Shown piece after piece: positions 37,109 through 47,179 of a stretch of DNA of 64,000 bases. The stretch is from assembly GCF_021021435.1 (NCBI RefSeq), contig NZ_JAINWI010000003.1:186001-250000 (forward strand), given 5' to 3'. The first letter of the stretch is position 1, and each line of letters begins with the position of its first letter. The position numbers were made by a program, and so were the translations under genes. The notes under the pieces were generated by a model that worked only from the letters and a program-made list of their open reading frames with translations, did not search any database and was not told where the DNA came from. Source of the stretch: Seohaeicola saemankumensis. GTDB lineage: Bacteria > Pseudomonadota > Alphaproteobacteria > Rhodobacterales > Rhodobacteraceae.

Positions 37109-37915
37109 ATGAGATCATCCAAATCAAGGTCGCGCAAGCCGGGCCGCAATAATGCTCCGAACCGCAGCGTCGGAAACGTGATCAACCGCGTTTTTGACAG
37201 TTCCGGTCCCGAAGGCAAAGTCCGCGGTACACCGCAACAGATCATCGACAAATACAACCAACTGGCGCGTGACGCACAGCTTGGCAATGATCGGGTGGCG
37301 ATGGAAAACTTCCAGCAGCACGCCGAACATTACCTGCGCCTGCTTGCAGAAGCGCAGCGCGAGATGGATCAGCGCCGCGACCAACAGGAACGCGAAAACC
37401 GCGACCGTCAGGCCGAGCGCGACCAGAACCAGCCGCAAGGCCAGCAGCAGCGGGACCAGACCCGGGATCAAAGCCGTGACCAGAACCGCGAAGGCGGCCG
37501 TGATCAGGGACGCGACAACAATCGCAATGATGGGCAGCGGGACAACAACCGCAATGATGGTAACCGCGATCAAGGTCGCGACCGCCCGCAGCGCCAGGAT
37601 CGGGACACTACGGACCGCCCAGTGGATCAACGCGTGCAGCCGGAACTGCAGTCGGAAGTGCTGGACCTTGAAGGCGATAGCGGCCTTGTCGATACACCGG
37701 AAAGCAAGTTCGAGCAGCCCGAGGTCACACAAGCGCAAGCGCCTGCCCCCCGTGTGAAAGCGGCCCCCAAACCCAAAGCCGAAGCGGGTGCTGCCGAAGC
37801 TGATGCCGAGCAGTCCAAACCCAAGCCCAAGCCACGCGCACGTGCGCCGCGAAAGCCCAAGGACCCAAGTGCCGGTTCCGGCGCGTCATCGGGCACGCCC
37901 GAGGCTGCGGAATAA
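37109..37915 (+). CDS. DUF4167-domain protein, Arg/Asn/Gln/Asp-rich
   Basis: A 268-aa basic protein starting MRSSKSRSRKPGRNN. The N-terminal DUF4167 segment (about residues 20-85: NRVFDSSGPEGKVRGTP...QLARDAQLGNDRVAMENF..AEHYLRLL) is followed by a long low-complexity region rich in R, D, N, Q and G (residues ~90-190) and a Lys/Pro/Ala-rich tail. Members are widespread in Alphaproteobacteria and of unknown function; the basic and disordered content suggests nucleic-acid contact. The frame is open for 62 codons further upstream, without similarity. A 197-bp gap separates it from prmC. Terminator at 37946. Confidence 0.85.
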   Translation: MRSSKSRSRKPGRNNAPNRSVGNVINRVFDSSGPEGKVRGTPQQIIDKYNQLARDAQLGNDRVAMENFQQHAEHYLRLLAEAQREMDQRRDQQERENRDRQAERDQNQPQGQQQRDQTRDQSRDQNREGGRDQGRDNNRNDGQRDNNRNDGNRDQGRDRPQRQDRDTTDRPVDQRVQPELQSEVLDLEGDSGLVDTPESKFEQPEVTQAQAPAPRVKAAPKPKAEAGAAEADAEQSKPKPKPRARAPRKPKDPSAGSGASSGTPEAAE

Positions 37916-37945
37916 AGTCGCGTCGAAATACGGGATCAGAATTAC

Positions 37946-37975
37946 AAAGGCGCGCCGGTCACAGGCGCGCCTTTT
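37946..37975. terminator. Bidirectional intrinsic terminator
   Basis: Perfect 11-bp stem AAAGGCGCGCC / GGCGCGCCTTT with a 7-base loop and TTTT on the plus side; A-run on the other. It separates the DUF4167 gene and the converging rsmA. Confidence 0.88.
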
Positions 37976-37997
37976 GCTTTGGCTCGACGCTCTGCGA

Positions 37998-38840
37998 TCA
38001 GCCTGCCTTGACCAATCGCGCCAGCGCGCAGAACTGCTCGAGCGTCAGGGTCTCTGCGCGATCTGTGGGTTTGATTCCCGCGGCGATCAGGTGATCCTCA
38101 AGATCGGGGACCAAACCCTTGCAGGCCGCACGCATCATCTTGCGGCGCTGGTTGAACGCCATGGCGATTACACGCTCCAGTGTCTTGGGGTCGGCGGGAT
38201 AGCGCGGCGCGGGTAGGGCCGTCAGATGCACCACTGCGCTTGAGACTTTGGGCGGCGGCGTAAATGCCTCGGGCGGCAGGTTCAGCACGATCTGGGCATT
38301 GCAACGCCACTGTGCCAGCAACGCCAGCCGCCCATAGGCCTTGCTACCGGGTTGCGCGACGATCCGTTCGGCCACCTCGCGCTGGAACATCAGCGTCAGG
38401 CTTTCCCAGAAGGGTGGCCACTGCGGAGGCGTCAGCCAGCGGATCAACAGTTCCGTGCCGACATTGTAGGGCAGGTTGGCTGCAACACGGATCGGCGGAC
38501 TCAGATGCTCCAGCGGGTTAACCTCAAGCGCGTCCCCCTCGATGATCTGCAACCGTCCCGGATAGGCGGCGGCGATTTCGTCCAGCGCGGGAATGCAGCG
38601 CGGATCTTTCTCGATGGCCAGCACGCGCCGCGCTCCCTCGGATAACAGGCCGCGTGTCAGACCACCCGGACCGGGCCCGATTTCCAGTACATCGCAACCC
38701 GACAAGTCCCCCGCCTGACGCGCGATCTTGGCGGTTAGGTTCAGATCCAGCAGGAAATTCTGCCCCAGGGCCTTTTTCGCGGCGATGCCATAAGTCTCGA
38801 TCACCTGACGCAAGGGAGGAAGGCTATCGATCCCGCTCAT
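37998..38840 (-). CDS. rsmA: 16S rRNA (adenine(1518)-N6/adenine(1519)-N6)-dimethyltransferase
   Basis: A 280-aa KsgA-type enzyme that dimethylates two adenosines in the 3' loop of 16S rRNA. Visible: [14 protein letters not shown], the SAM loop [23 protein letters not shown], and the catalytic [12 protein letters not shown] (NLPY). The basic C-terminal lobe ends in [14 protein letters not shown] 38840 is the family start; the frame is open 22 codons upstream. Last gene of the leftward operon; 22 bp after pdxA. Confidence 0.94.
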   Translation of the reverse strand: MSGIDSLPPLRQVIETYGIAAKKALGQNFLLDLNLTAKIARQAGDLSGCDVLEIGPGPGGLTRGLLSEGARRVLAIEKDPRCIPALDEIAAAYPGRLQIIEGDALEVNPLEHLSPPIRVAANLPYNVGTELLIRWLTPPQWPPFWESLTLMFQREVAERIVAQPGSKAYGRLALLAQWRCNAQIVLNLPPEAFTPPPKVSSAVVHLTALPAPRYPADPKTLERVIAMAFNQRRKMMRAACKGLVPDLEDHLIAAGIKPTDRAETLTLEQFCALARLVKAG

Positions 38841-38842
38841 CG

Positions 38843-38864
38843 TTTCATCTTGCCGAAAATACTC
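38843..38864 (-). repeat. Dispersed 22-bp intergenic motif, copy 3
   Basis: Minus-strand match to GRRTATTT-N4-CAAGAWGAAR in the pdxA-rsmA gap, overlapping the pdxA stop codon by 2 bases. It would be transcribed in the operon mRNA. Confidence 0.7.
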
Positions 38865-39849
38865 ATATCCCACCCCGTGATGTTTGCCGCGCCCTTGCCA
38901 TGACATCCGCCATTTTCAGCGCTTCAATCAGCGATGAGGGATCGGCCAGACCTTGCCCCGCGATATCGAAAGCCGTGCCATGATCGGGCGACGTGCGGAT
39001 GAAAGGCAGACCCAGCGTGACATTCACACCGCCTGCGAAATCCAGTGTCTTGATCGGGATCAGGGCCTGATCGTGATACATGCAGATCGCCGCGTCATAG
39101 CGTGCGCGTGCAGCGGGGTGGAACAGTGTATCGGCCGAGAGCGGCCCGGCAATATCCAGACCCTCGGCGCGCAAGGCGTCCAGCACGGGCGCGATCATCT
39201 GGATTTCCTCCAGCCCCATCGCGCCGCCTTCGCCTGCATGCGGGTTCAGACCTGCAACAGCCAGACGTGGTGCCGTCAGGCCGAAATCGCGCCGCAAACC
39301 CGCATGGGTGATCAGGATCGTATCGGTCAGAAGCGAAGCCGTCAGCGCCTGCGGCACCTCGGCCAGTGGGATATGGATGGTCACAGGCACCACCCGCAGC
39401 GCGTCGCAGGCCAGCATCATCACCACGCGGTCAACACCTGCCAGAGCCGCCAGATATTCGGTATGGCCGGGATAGGCGAAACCAGCCCCGTCCTTGAGCG
39501 CCTTTTTGTGGATCGGCGCGGTGCAAAGCGCGCCCGCAGCTCCCGATTGCACCAGTTCCACACCACGCGCGATGGAGTCGATCACGCCTTGTGCATTGGC
39601 CGGATCAGGCTTGCCCGCTGTCGTTTCTGCCGCGAAGGGCAAGGCCAGAACCGGCAAGGCAGTTGCACTCGCCACGATCGCCTCTTGCGGGTCGGAAATG
39701 ATCTGCAAAGGTGTTCCGGCAGGCAGGTGTCGAGGGTCGCCGATATAGAAAAACGGCAGATCCGCGCGCAGCACCGCCCATGCCTTGGCCGCAATTTCGG
39801 GGCCGACCCCTGCAGGCTCGCCGCAACTCAGCGCGATGGGTGCGATCAT
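38863..39849 (-). CDS. pdxA: 4-hydroxythreonine-4-phosphate dehydrogenase
   Basis: A 328-aa NAD(P)-dependent oxidoreductase of the pyridoxal-5'-phosphate pathway. [10 protein letters not shown] at the N terminus, [19 protein letters not shown]-like ([15 protein letters not shown]), the metal/histidine segment [13 protein letters not shown] and [14 protein letters not shown] are family hallmarks. Its ATG overlaps the surA stop (ATGA). The surA-pdxA-rsmA order is shared by many proteobacteria. Confidence 0.95.
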   Translation of the reverse strand: MIAPIALSCGEPAGVGPEIAAKAWAVLRADLPFFYIGDPRHLPAGTPLQIISDPQEAIVASATALPVLALPFAAETTAGKPDPANAQGVIDSIARGVELVQSGAAGALCTAPIHKKALKDGAGFAYPGHTEYLAALAGVDRVVMMLACDALRVVPVTIHIPLAEVPQALTASLLTDTILITHAGLRRDFGLTAPRLAVAGLNPHAGEGGAMGLEEIQMIAPVLDALRAEGLDIAGPLSADTLFHPAARARYDAAICMYHDQALIPIKTLDFAGGVNVTLGLPFIRTSPDHGTAFDIAGQGLADPSSLIEALKMADVMARARQTSRGGI

Positions 39850-41081
39850 CTGTCGATGATACGCGCGTCAGAGACCAGTTGCGCCAGATATCCGCGCGCA
39901 TAAGCCTCAAGCCGCTGGTTGCGCAACTGCCCCGCGACCTGCTCGCGCGAGGCGTCTTCGGCTCCGGCGGCGGTCCGGCCGCACAGCATCAGCACCATCA
40001 GCGCCTCGCTGCCATCGGTCGTGATCCGCGTCAGATTCGCCGAAATCTCGCCACGGTCGAGCTTGGCAAGCTCCAGCGCAATATCGTTTGGCAGATCGGC
40101 GGGCGTCGTGGCCAGACGCTGCAATGTTTCCTCGGGCTGCCCCTTGGCCAGTCCATATAGATCATCGCAAGTATCGACGCTGCTGCGGATGGCGGCGGCT
40201 TGTTGTAGGTTCGCCTCGGTCCGGCCACCGGGCAGATAATAGGCGGCATAGTCGATGGCCGAGAATTCCTGCGCCGCAACGCCTGTTTCCTCGATGGCGC
40301 GCAACTGGAACAGGGCGATGGCCCCTTCAAGCGGGATCGGTTGCGTGACCTGACCCACCGACAGACCCAGAATGACAGGGCGCAACGGGGCCGGCAGATT
40401 GGTCAGCGGCATCCAGTCAAGACGTCCACCATTGGCACGGCTTTGCGAGGCCGAGACTTGTCCGGCCTCAGCCGAGAATTGCTGGACCGAGTTGATCTGG
40501 CTCAACCGGTCGGCCAGCGCCTGCGCTTCGGCCGCCTGTTGTGGCGGGGCAGGCAGGATGATTTCGGATAGAAGAACCCTGACTGCGCTGCCGCCGCTGA
40601 TGGCCCCGATGGCCTTGTCGATATCCGCTTCACTGATCCGGACGCGCGGCACGAAACGCGCGCGCACAAGATCACGCCAGGTGAGGGAGGAGATGATGAA
40701 ATCACGGAATGTCTGTTCGGCCACACCAGCGCTTGCCAGCGCGCGGATCAACTCCTCAAGGCTAAGGTTGGCCCTGCTGGCGAATTCGGTCATCCCGTCC
40801 ATGATGACCTCTTCGGACAGTTCGATTCCTGCGGAACGGGCCGCCGCCAGTTTCACCCGATCTTCGATCAATTGTGTGCGGGCCAGTTCCTCAAGGTCGC
40901 CGGGGCTGCGAAGAACCCGCAAAAGCAGCACACGCTGTTGCACCTCGTAGCGCGTGACTGCCTTGTCATCGACAGTCACGATGGGGTCGAACATGCCCTG
41001 TGCCATGGCGACCGGGGCCACGCTCGACAAGCCCAGCATTGCGACAAAGGCAAGAAAGACGGCGTGTTTCATCTGTTTCAT
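39846..41081 (-). CDS. surA: Periplasmic chaperone/peptidyl-prolyl isomerase SurA
   Basis: A 411-aa exported protein: signal peptide about residues 1-27 (MKQMKHAVFLAFVAMLGLSS...AMAQ). SurA-N domain follows (VDDKAVTRYEVQQRVLLL...LIEDRVKLAAARSAGI), then a parvulin-type segment (VRVLLSEIILPAPPQQAAEA... GLSVGQVTQPIPLEGAIALFQLRAI). It escorts unfolded outer-membrane proteins, including LptD, to the BAM complex, which fits its place directly after lptD (5 bp). A second ATG lies three codons inside. Confidence 0.9.
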   Translation of the reverse strand: MKQMKHAVFLAFVAMLGLSSVAPVAMAQGMFDPIVTVDDKAVTRYEVQQRVLLLRVLRSPGDLEELARTQLIEDRVKLAAARSAGIELSEEVIMDGMTEFASRANLSLEELIRALASAGVAEQTFRDFIISSLTWRDLVRARFVPRVRISEADIDKAIGAISGGSAVRVLLSEIILPAPPQQAAEAQALADRLSQINSVQQFSAEAGQVSASQSRANGGRLDWMPLTNLPAPLRPVILGLSVGQVTQPIPLEGAIALFQLRAIEETGVAAQEFSAIDYAAYYLPGGRTEANLQQAAAIRSSVDTCDDLYGLAKGQPEETLQRLATTPADLPNDIALELAKLDRGEISANLTRITTDGSEALMVLMLCGRTAAGAEDASREQVAGQLRNQRLEAYARGYLAQLVSDARIIDR

Positions 41082-41086
41082 AAAGT

Positions 41087-43282
41087 TCAGTTCCTGCAGG
41101 TCCGTGTGTATCTGGAATCGGCACCTGAAAGGCCGAAACCGCGAATGCCGATCGTAAACCCGATATCCGTCGATGGCTGAAGGATATCCGATGAGGTAAA
41201 GCGGCGCGAGAGGGAAAGGTTCACATTGACGCATTCGTTCTGATAACGCAGCCCCAAGCCCGCATTGGTGGCTCTGTCACGCGCCACGTCATAGCGCATA
41301 TTGGCCGATCCCGTCCAGTGGCGGGCAAAGCTGTAGCTGCCATCTATAGACCATTCCGACTGGGCATCGTACCTTTCCTCGTCGGGGTCGCTGTCCAGCC
41401 AGATATAGGAGGCCCCTACACTCAAGTCCCGCCGCGTCAGACCAAGCCGCGCCTCGGCCTTGGCGACATTGAGATCCTCGTCAAAAAGCGAGCGCGCGCC
41501 CAGTGACAGCCCGAACGGATTCTTGATCTGTCCGGCCAGTAAAAGATCCGAGGTTTGACCTGTCAGACCCGAGGAATCGCTGAAATCATTATCTGCAATG
41601 TCGCGCCAGACCTGTCCTGCCGACAATGAGGTTTCCAAACCGCCGGGGGCGCTGCGCATCCAGTTCACGCCATAGGCCGCCGTTACCCCGCGTTCGCGCC
41701 GGTCCGGAGCCGGAAAGCGCGACAAGCTCAGCAAATTGCCTTCGTCGAATTCAACCCTTGTGCTTTCGTCATTGGGAATGTCGCGCCGCGTGCCACCTGT
41801 CCAGCCCACCATGGCCACGGGTTCCAGGATCTGCGTCACACCGCCGGCTGTGGATTTCACCAAAGGCCAACGCAGAGTGACCGCCGTTTGCGGCACGATT
41901 TCTGCCACATCGCCAGCAAATGTGTCGTCCTGACGGGTCCGGAAAGCGTCGATGGACAGACCGCCAAGCATTTGCGCCTGCACGCCATACGCCAGTGACC
42001 AGTTGCGCTGCCAGAGCATGTCGGCGGTGATCCGGCTGACGTCCCGTCCGATCCCGTCCGTCGGATCATCCGACGACCGGTAGCGCGCATTGGCGTCAAG
42101 ACCCAGACGCATCTCGCCACCCAGAAGTCCGGGCACGAAACGGCGCTCATAGGTCAGATCGCCGATAACCGTGGGCAGCGTCGCGTTGCTTTCGGTGGCG
42201 CGCAATGTCTCGTAGCTGGTCAGGCTGACATTGGCATATTCGTCGCGCCTTGTGCGTGTGATCGCAATACCGCTGTCCAGACGCTCCTTGCCGGAATAGT
42301 CGTAATCCAGAAGATAGGCATCATCGCTGGTCATCTCGATATCGAATGTCAGGCGAAAGTCGCGTGGCAACTCGAAATTTCCCGATCCGAAAAGATAGGC
42401 GCGCCGGCTAGACGGGCCGATCTCGTCATCCGACACTGCGGTATTGATCTCGATCGAGCCGCGCCGGAAGGCTTGCCTGTAGCGCAGTTCCAACGTGCGG
42501 GTTTGGGGCGAAAGATAAGGGGTCAGGGTCAGGTCACGGTGGTCACTGAGAGCCACGAAATACGGGATTTTGACCCCAGTTCCCAAAAGCGAGGTTTGGC
42601 GCAGTTGCGGGATCAGAAAACCGGTTGCGCGATCAAGTGTCGGGTCCGGCAGGCGCAGGCGCGGGAACCACAGCACCGGCACGCCCAGAACGCGCAATTG
42701 GGCATTGTCGAAATACAGTTGCTGTTCCAACTGGTCATGCACCACCCGTTTGGCGCGGATCTGCCAGAGCGGGGGCGAGTCGCTTTCGCAAATCCTGCAG
42801 GACGTCGCAGCGGTCTTGTAAAGTTGCGTGTAGCGCCCGCCGACCCTGTCGATCCGGTTGGCCGCCAGTTGCAACTGCTGGTTCATCACCATGCGCGCGC
42901 CCTGCAGCAGGCCGTTCTCCAGCCCCGCATCCAGACTGCCTGACTCAGCCAGCACCACGATCTGCTCGTTCTCGACCAGTGTGATCGGGCCTTCAAGGGT
43001 GAGGCTGTCGGTATTGCGGTCATAGATGATCTTGGACGCCTTGAGCCTTGTCGTTCCGGTAATCGCCTCGACATTGCCCTCGGCAATCAGCAGGTCGCGC
43101 CCTTCAAGCCGCAGGCTGTCGGCAACCAGCAGGGCAGGGGCACCGGATGTGTCGGCAGCTTGTCCGTCTTGCGCGCGCAAAGGATGGGCCAGAAACACCA
43201 CAAGGCAGACCACAGCGGCCAGCAAGACCGCCAGCCCAGCACCGCAGCATACAGTTGCGCGTCGTCGGATGGAAACAGGCAT
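41087..43282 (-). CDS. lptD: LPS-assembly outer-membrane protein LptD
   Basis: A 731-aa protein that inserts lipopolysaccharide into the outer leaflet. After an N-terminal signal/hydrophobic segment (about residues 10-32, VCCGAGLAVLLAAVVCLVVFLA) comes an OstA/beta-jellyroll part (LLVADSLRLEGRDLLIAEGNVE..TRLKASKIIYDRNTDSLTLEGPI) and then a beta-barrel ending VNLSLSRRFTSS and final aromatic-flanked strands. Cys pairs (CCGAG..., CRIC) are present. It overlaps the lptG stop by one base (TGATG). Confidence 0.93.
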   Translation of the reverse strand: MPVSIRRRATVCCGAGLAVLLAAVVCLVVFLAHPLRAQDGQAADTSGAPALLVADSLRLEGRDLLIAEGNVEAITGTTRLKASKIIYDRNTDSLTLEGPITLVENEQIVVLAESGSLDAGLENGLLQGARMVMNQQLQLAANRIDRVGGRYTQLYKTAATSCRICESDSPPLWQIRAKRVVHDQLEQQLYFDNAQLRVLGVPVLWFPRLRLPDPTLDRATGFLIPQLRQTSLLGTGVKIPYFVALSDHRDLTLTPYLSPQTRTLELRYRQAFRRGSIEINTAVSDDEIGPSSRRAYLFGSGNFELPRDFRLTFDIEMTSDDAYLLDYDYSGKERLDSGIAITRTRRDEYANVSLTSYETLRATESNATLPTVIGDLTYERRFVPGLLGGEMRLGLDANARYRSSDDPTDGIGRDVSRITADMLWQRNWSLAYGVQAQMLGGLSIDAFRTRQDDTFAGDVAEIVPQTAVTLRWPLVKSTAGGVTQILEPVAMVGWTGGTRRDIPNDESTRVEFDEGNLLSLSRFPAPDRRERGVTAAYGVNWMRSAPGGLETSLSAGQVWRDIADNDFSDSSGLTGQTSDLLLAGQIKNPFGLSLGARSLFDEDLNVAKAEARLGLTRRDLSVGASYIWLDSDPDEERYDAQSEWSIDGSYSFARHWTGSANMRYDVARDRATNAGLGLRYQNECVNVNLSLSRRFTSSDILQPSTDIGFTIGIRGFGLSGADSRYTRTCRN

Positions 43283-44379
43283 CACCCGTCCTCCATATTC
43301 AGGAGTAGACCCAAGGCCAGAAGGATCGAGGCTACAGGCGGCGCCCAAGCCGCCAGAAGGATGGGAATTTGCCCGTTCTCCCCCATGATTTGCGCGAAAT
43401 TGCGGATGTAGAACAGGGTAAAGCCCAACATCACGGCGGACAGCACGGCGATGCCCGTGCCACCGAAACGCACATGGCGCATTGTGAATGCCGCGCCCAG
43501 CAGGACCATCGCGGTCAGAAACAGAGGGCGCGCCATTTCCATCTGGAACCAGACCTCGTGACGGCGCGCGGAAAATCCGGCTTCTTTCAACTGTGCGACA
43601 TAGTCCGGCAGATCCCAGATCGAAATGGCATCGGGTTGTCCGAAACTGTCCCGTATCCTGTCCTGTGTCAGATCCGAGGGGATCATCAGCGTCTCATGGC
43701 GTTCGGCCAGCGCTTCCGAGTTGATATCCAGCCCTAGAGGCCAGAGTTTCACGCCCGTGGCCTCCCACGCGCCGTCCAGCAAGACTGCCTCGCGCGCCTC
43801 GATCAGGCGCACTGGTCCGCCATCCGTCGCATAATCAAGGAATGTGACATTGTAGAAAACCGTACCATCCGGATTGGCGCGCGCCGCACGGATCACCGTC
43901 TGTCCTTCATCCCCGCCTTGCCGCAGCCAAAGCCCTTCGCGTGAGACTGAAAGAACATCCGTGACGCCCGAGCGATAGCCCTCGAACAGGGCGGAATAGC
44001 GTTTCGACGTCGCTGCTACGATCGGGTTCAGCATGGCGACGCTCAAGCCACCGATCAGCATGGCCATCGTGACCGGCGCCAGCAGAGCGATCAGCGCCGA
44101 GCGTCCGGCAGCGCGCGTGACGACAAGCTCGCTACTGCGCGCAAGTCCGAGAAACAGCGCGATGGTCGACAGGATGACCACGAGGGGCAAGATGTCACTG
44201 ATGGCCTTGGGCATGTTCAGGAGGGTCAGTTGCGCGATCTTGCCAAACCCGATTCCGTCAGAAGAAAAACGCCGCAACTGTTCTACCAGATCAATCAGGG
44301 CAACCAGCAGAAAGAATATCGTGAGAATACCCAGAAAGGTTGTCAGAAAACGGCGGGCGAAATAGCGGTGCAGGATCAT
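43282..44379 (-). CDS. lptG: LPS export permease LptG
   Basis: A 365-aa inner-membrane subunit of the LptB2FG exporter. Six hydrophobic helices: first pair FLTTFLGILTIFFLLVALIDL and ILPLVVILSTIALFLGLA, then TMAMLIGGLSVAMLNPIVAA, and a C-terminal trio ending with PPVASILLALGLLL, with a periplasmic beta-jellyroll between. The SSELVVTRAAGRS coupling-helix motif is shared with LptF. It works with LptF and a distant LptB to move lipopolysaccharide to the bridge. Start overlaps lptF stop (ATGA). Confidence 0.93.
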   Translation of the reverse strand: MILHRYFARRFLTTFLGILTIFFLLVALIDLVEQLRRFSSDGIGFGKIAQLTLLNMPKAISDILPLVVILSTIALFLGLARSSELVVTRAAGRSALIALLAPVTMAMLIGGLSVAMLNPIVAATSKRYSALFEGYRSGVTDVLSVSREGLWLRQGGDEGQTVIRAARANPDGTVFYNVTFLDYATDGGPVRLIEAREAVLLDGAWEATGVKLWPLGLDINSEALAERHETLMIPSDLTQDRIRDSFGQPDAISIWDLPDYVAQLKEAGFSARRHEVWFQMEMARPLFLTAMVLLGAAFTMRHVRFGGTGIAVLSAVMLGFTLFYIRNFAQIMGENGQIPILLAAWAPPVASILLALGLLLNMEDG

Positions 44380-45515
44380 GCGGCGACCCTGCTTGACGCT
44401 GTCTTTGTTTTTCGGAAACCGCCACGCGGCCTTGCGGCCCAGTGCAGCAGTCCACCCGCCATAGCGAGACCCGCGGCCGAGGGAAGATAGACCAGCGGCC
44501 ATAGGTCTGCATTGGCCCGAACCGGATCGGTGACCAGCCCTTCGATCATCTTGACCAGAACCAGAAGGACCAGAGCGCCCACGATCTGCCTCCAGACCCC
44601 GAAGCGCGAGAATCCCCCGACCAGCAACGCCGAAAAACCGATCAACGCGGCCGCCAATGCCATCAGGGGCTGATTCACGCGGCCATGCAACTCGTCCGCA
44701 AGCATACCACGCGACTGGCCTGTCTCGGCCATCGCATCTTCGGGCGCAGTCAGCAATTCCCATGTGCCGACATGGCGGATATCCCGCCGGTGCGCGCCGG
44801 ACGAGACCAGCATGGCGGTAATGTCATAGGTGAAATCGTCGAAATGCGTCGTGAAAAGCCGCCGGCTATCCAGAAAATAGCTTTGCGACAGACCATCAAC
44901 CATCACCAGCCTTGTGCCGGCATCGTCATTGACAAGATACCCCTCGATCGCTGTGTAGGTCATGGTCCGTTCAGGGCGGCTGCGGTCCGACAGATAGACA
45001 TCGCGCAGCGCACCTTCGGTAGTGATCTCGCGGATATAGAATGTCACACCGCGCGCGGGATGCAGGAACGTGCCTTCGGTCAGCAGCTTGGAGGTCACAT
45101 TCTGCGCCAGTTCCGCCTCGCGCTTTTTCATTTCTTCCTGCGAGGTAGGCACCAGCGCATGTGTGAGCACCGACATCATCAACGCCACAACAAGGCCGAA
45201 GGTCGCGACAGGTCGCGCCAGACGCCACGGGCTGAAACCGGTGGCCTGCATTACGACCAGTTCGCTTTCGCGGCTCAGACGGTTGGTGACATAGACAGCG
45301 GCGGCGAATGCGGCCACCGGCAGGACCAGGCGGATCACATTCGGCAGCGTCAGAAGCGAGAATTCGACAAAGACCATCGCGGACTGACCGTCGCCGACCA
45401 GCCTGTCGAACAGCCGCACCGCCTGGTTGATCCAGTAGATCGACACCAGGATCAGGGCGAAAAAGCCGAACAGGACCATCATCTGCGACAGTAGATATCT
45501 GTCGAATCTTGCCAC
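44376..45515 (-). CDS. lptF: LPS export permease LptF
   Basis: A 379-aa partner of LptG with the same topology: helices LSQMMVLFGFFALILVSIYWI and NVIRLVLPVAAFAAAVYVTNRL, the coupling-helix motif SRESELVVMQATGFS, a periplasmic domain, and C-terminal helices MALAAALIGFSALLVGGF to PLVYLPSAAGLAMAGGL. First gene of the lptF-lptG-lptD-surA-pdxA-rsmA run that serves outer-membrane assembly; divergent from pepA across 148 bp. Confidence 0.93.
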   Translation of the reverse strand: MARFDRYLLSQMMVLFGFFALILVSIYWINQAVRLFDRLVGDGQSAMVFVEFSLLTLPNVIRLVLPVAAFAAAVYVTNRLSRESELVVMQATGFSPWRLARPVATFGLVVALMMSVLTHALVPTSQEEMKKREAELAQNVTSKLLTEGTFLHPARGVTFYIREITTEGALRDVYLSDRSRPERTMTYTAIEGYLVNDDAGTRLVMVDGLSQSYFLDSRRLFTTHFDDFTYDITAMLVSSGAHRRDIRHVGTWELLTAPEDAMAETGQSRGMLADELHGRVNQPLMALAAALIGFSALLVGGFSRFGVWRQIVGALVLLVLVKMIEGLVTDPVRANADLWPLVYLPSAAGLAMAGGLLHWAARPRGGFRKTKTASSRVAA

Positions 45516-45663
45516 TGAATTCCTCCGGCTGACCGATTGCAGCCGCTCTCAGGTTACAAGATGTGGCTGTGCGGTAAAACTGCTATCTGGTCAAGGTGGC
45601 GACCCGCCGCTAGGTTGTTGTTTCGGCTGTTTTGCCGTTTTGCACCACCTTCAGGAGAATGCC

Positions 45664-47175
45664 ATGACCACCCCCGTTTCCCTATCCGCCCAGCTAATGG
45701 ATCTTGATGCCTGCGCGACGCTTGAAGGGCGTATAGCATTGCTGGTGGATGGCCCCGATGCGCTGGATGCGGCAACGCGGCGGGTCAACCGTCTGACCAA
45801 GGGTGCCGTGGCGCGGCTTCTGGCTTCGGACAGGTTTTCCAAGTTGAAACCCGGCGAGACCGTCAGCCTTGCCTTTCCCGCAGGGCTGCAGGCCGAGGCT
45901 GTGGATATCGTGCGCCTGCCGCGCCGCGCTACGCTGGCAGAGGCTCGCAAGGCTGGTGTCGGGCTTGCCAAGCTCAAGGGCAAGGCGGCCCTAACAGTCA
46001 TGGCAGGCACGCAGCGCCATGCCGCCGAATTGGGCCTTGGCGTCGCGCTGCGGGCCTATGCCTATGAAGATATGAAAACCCCTGCCAAAGACGCTGCAGG
46101 CACCGCCGCGACAGGCGCGGTCACCCTGATGGTCGGCAAGCCGGACGAGATCGAGGCCGCGCTGGTCCCGCTGCGCGCCGCAGCCGAGGGTGTCTTTCTG
46201 ACCCGCGATCTGATCAGCGCCCCTGCCAATATCCTGACAACGACCTCGTTCGCCGCAAGACTTGAGGAATTGCGCGAACTCGGCGTCGAGGTGGAAGTGC
46301 TGGAAGAGGCTGCCTTGGAACAGTTGGGCATGGGCAGCCTGCTCTCGGTTGGACATGGCAGCGACAGCCCGTCAAAGGTTGTCGTCATGCAATGGAAGGG
46401 CGGCGCGAACGACGCGGCCCCCCTTGCGCTGGTCGGCAAGGGCGTTGTGTTCGATACTGGCGGCTACAGCCTCAAACCCGCAGGCGGTATGGAAGATATG
46501 ACCATGGACATGGGGGGCGCTGGCGTTGTGGCAGGGGTCATGCACACACTGGCGCGGCGCGGGGCGCGCGCCAATGTCGTTGGGCTGGTCGGTCTGGTCG
46601 AGAATATGATCTCGGGCCGTGCCACACGTCCCGGCGACGTGGTGCGCGCGATGAAGGGCGACACCATCGAGGTCATCAACACCGATGCCGAGGGGCGTCT
46701 GGTGCTGGCCGATGTGCTCTGGTACGCGCAGGAACGCTTCAAGCCTGCGGGCATGATTGATCTGGCCACGCTGACTGGTGCGATCATCATCGCCTTGGGA
46801 CACGAGAAAGCGGGCGTGTTTTCCAACGATGATGCGCTGTGCAATGCCGTGCTGAAAGCCGCCGAGACTGAAGGTGAGGGCGCATGGCGCATGCCTTTGG
46901 GGGCAGCCTATGACAAGAAGCTGAAATCCCAGATCGCGGACATGAAGAACGTGGGCGGGCGCGATGCGGGTTCGATCACCGCCGCGCAGTTCCTGCAACG
47001 TTTTGTGAACGAGAGCACGCCCTGGGTCCATCTGGACATTGCCGGTGTCGCCAGCGTCAAGGCCGAGACTGCATATGCGCCGCAAGGGGCCAGCGGCTGG
47101 GGTGTGCTGGCGCTGAACCGGTTGGTGGCGGACAGGTTCGAGACCAAGGCGGACGCAGCAAAAGACAAGGCCTGA
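45664..47175 (+). CDS. pepA: Leucyl aminopeptidase (M17)
   Basis: A 503-aa cytosolic M17 aminopeptidase removing N-terminal residues from peptides. Metal-binding and catalytic elements: LVGKGVVFDTGGYSLKPA (Lys and Asp), MDMGGAGVVAGVM, the NTDAEGRLVLADVLWYA signature with Asp/Glu and catalytic Arg, and WVHLDIAG. CAGGAG precedes ATG 45664. Coupled to holC downstream with 4 bp between genes, the arrangement seen in many proteobacteria (pepA-holC). Confidence 0.95.
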   Translation: MTTPVSLSAQLMDLDACATLEGRIALLVDGPDALDAATRRVNRLTKGAVARLLASDRFSKLKPGETVSLAFPAGLQAEAVDIVRLPRRATLAEARKAGVGLAKLKGKAALTVMAGTQRHAAELGLGVALRAYAYEDMKTPAKDAAGTAATGAVTLMVGKPDEIEAALVPLRAAAEGVFLTRDLISAPANILTTTSFAARLEELRELGVEVEVLEEAALEQLGMGSLLSVGHGSDSPSKVVVMQWKGGANDAAPLALVGKGVVFDTGGYSLKPAGGMEDMTMDMGGAGVVAGVMHTLARRGARANVVGLVGLVENMISGRATRPGDVVRAMKGDTIEVINTDAEGRLVLADVLWYAQERFKPAGMIDLATLTGAIIIALGHEKAGVFSNDDALCNAVLKAAETEGEGAWRMPLGAAYDKKLKSQIADMKNVGGRDAGSITAAQFLQRFVNESTPWVHLDIAGVASVKAETAYAPQGASGWGVLALNRLVADRFETKADAAKDKA

Positions 47176-47179
47176 GCCG

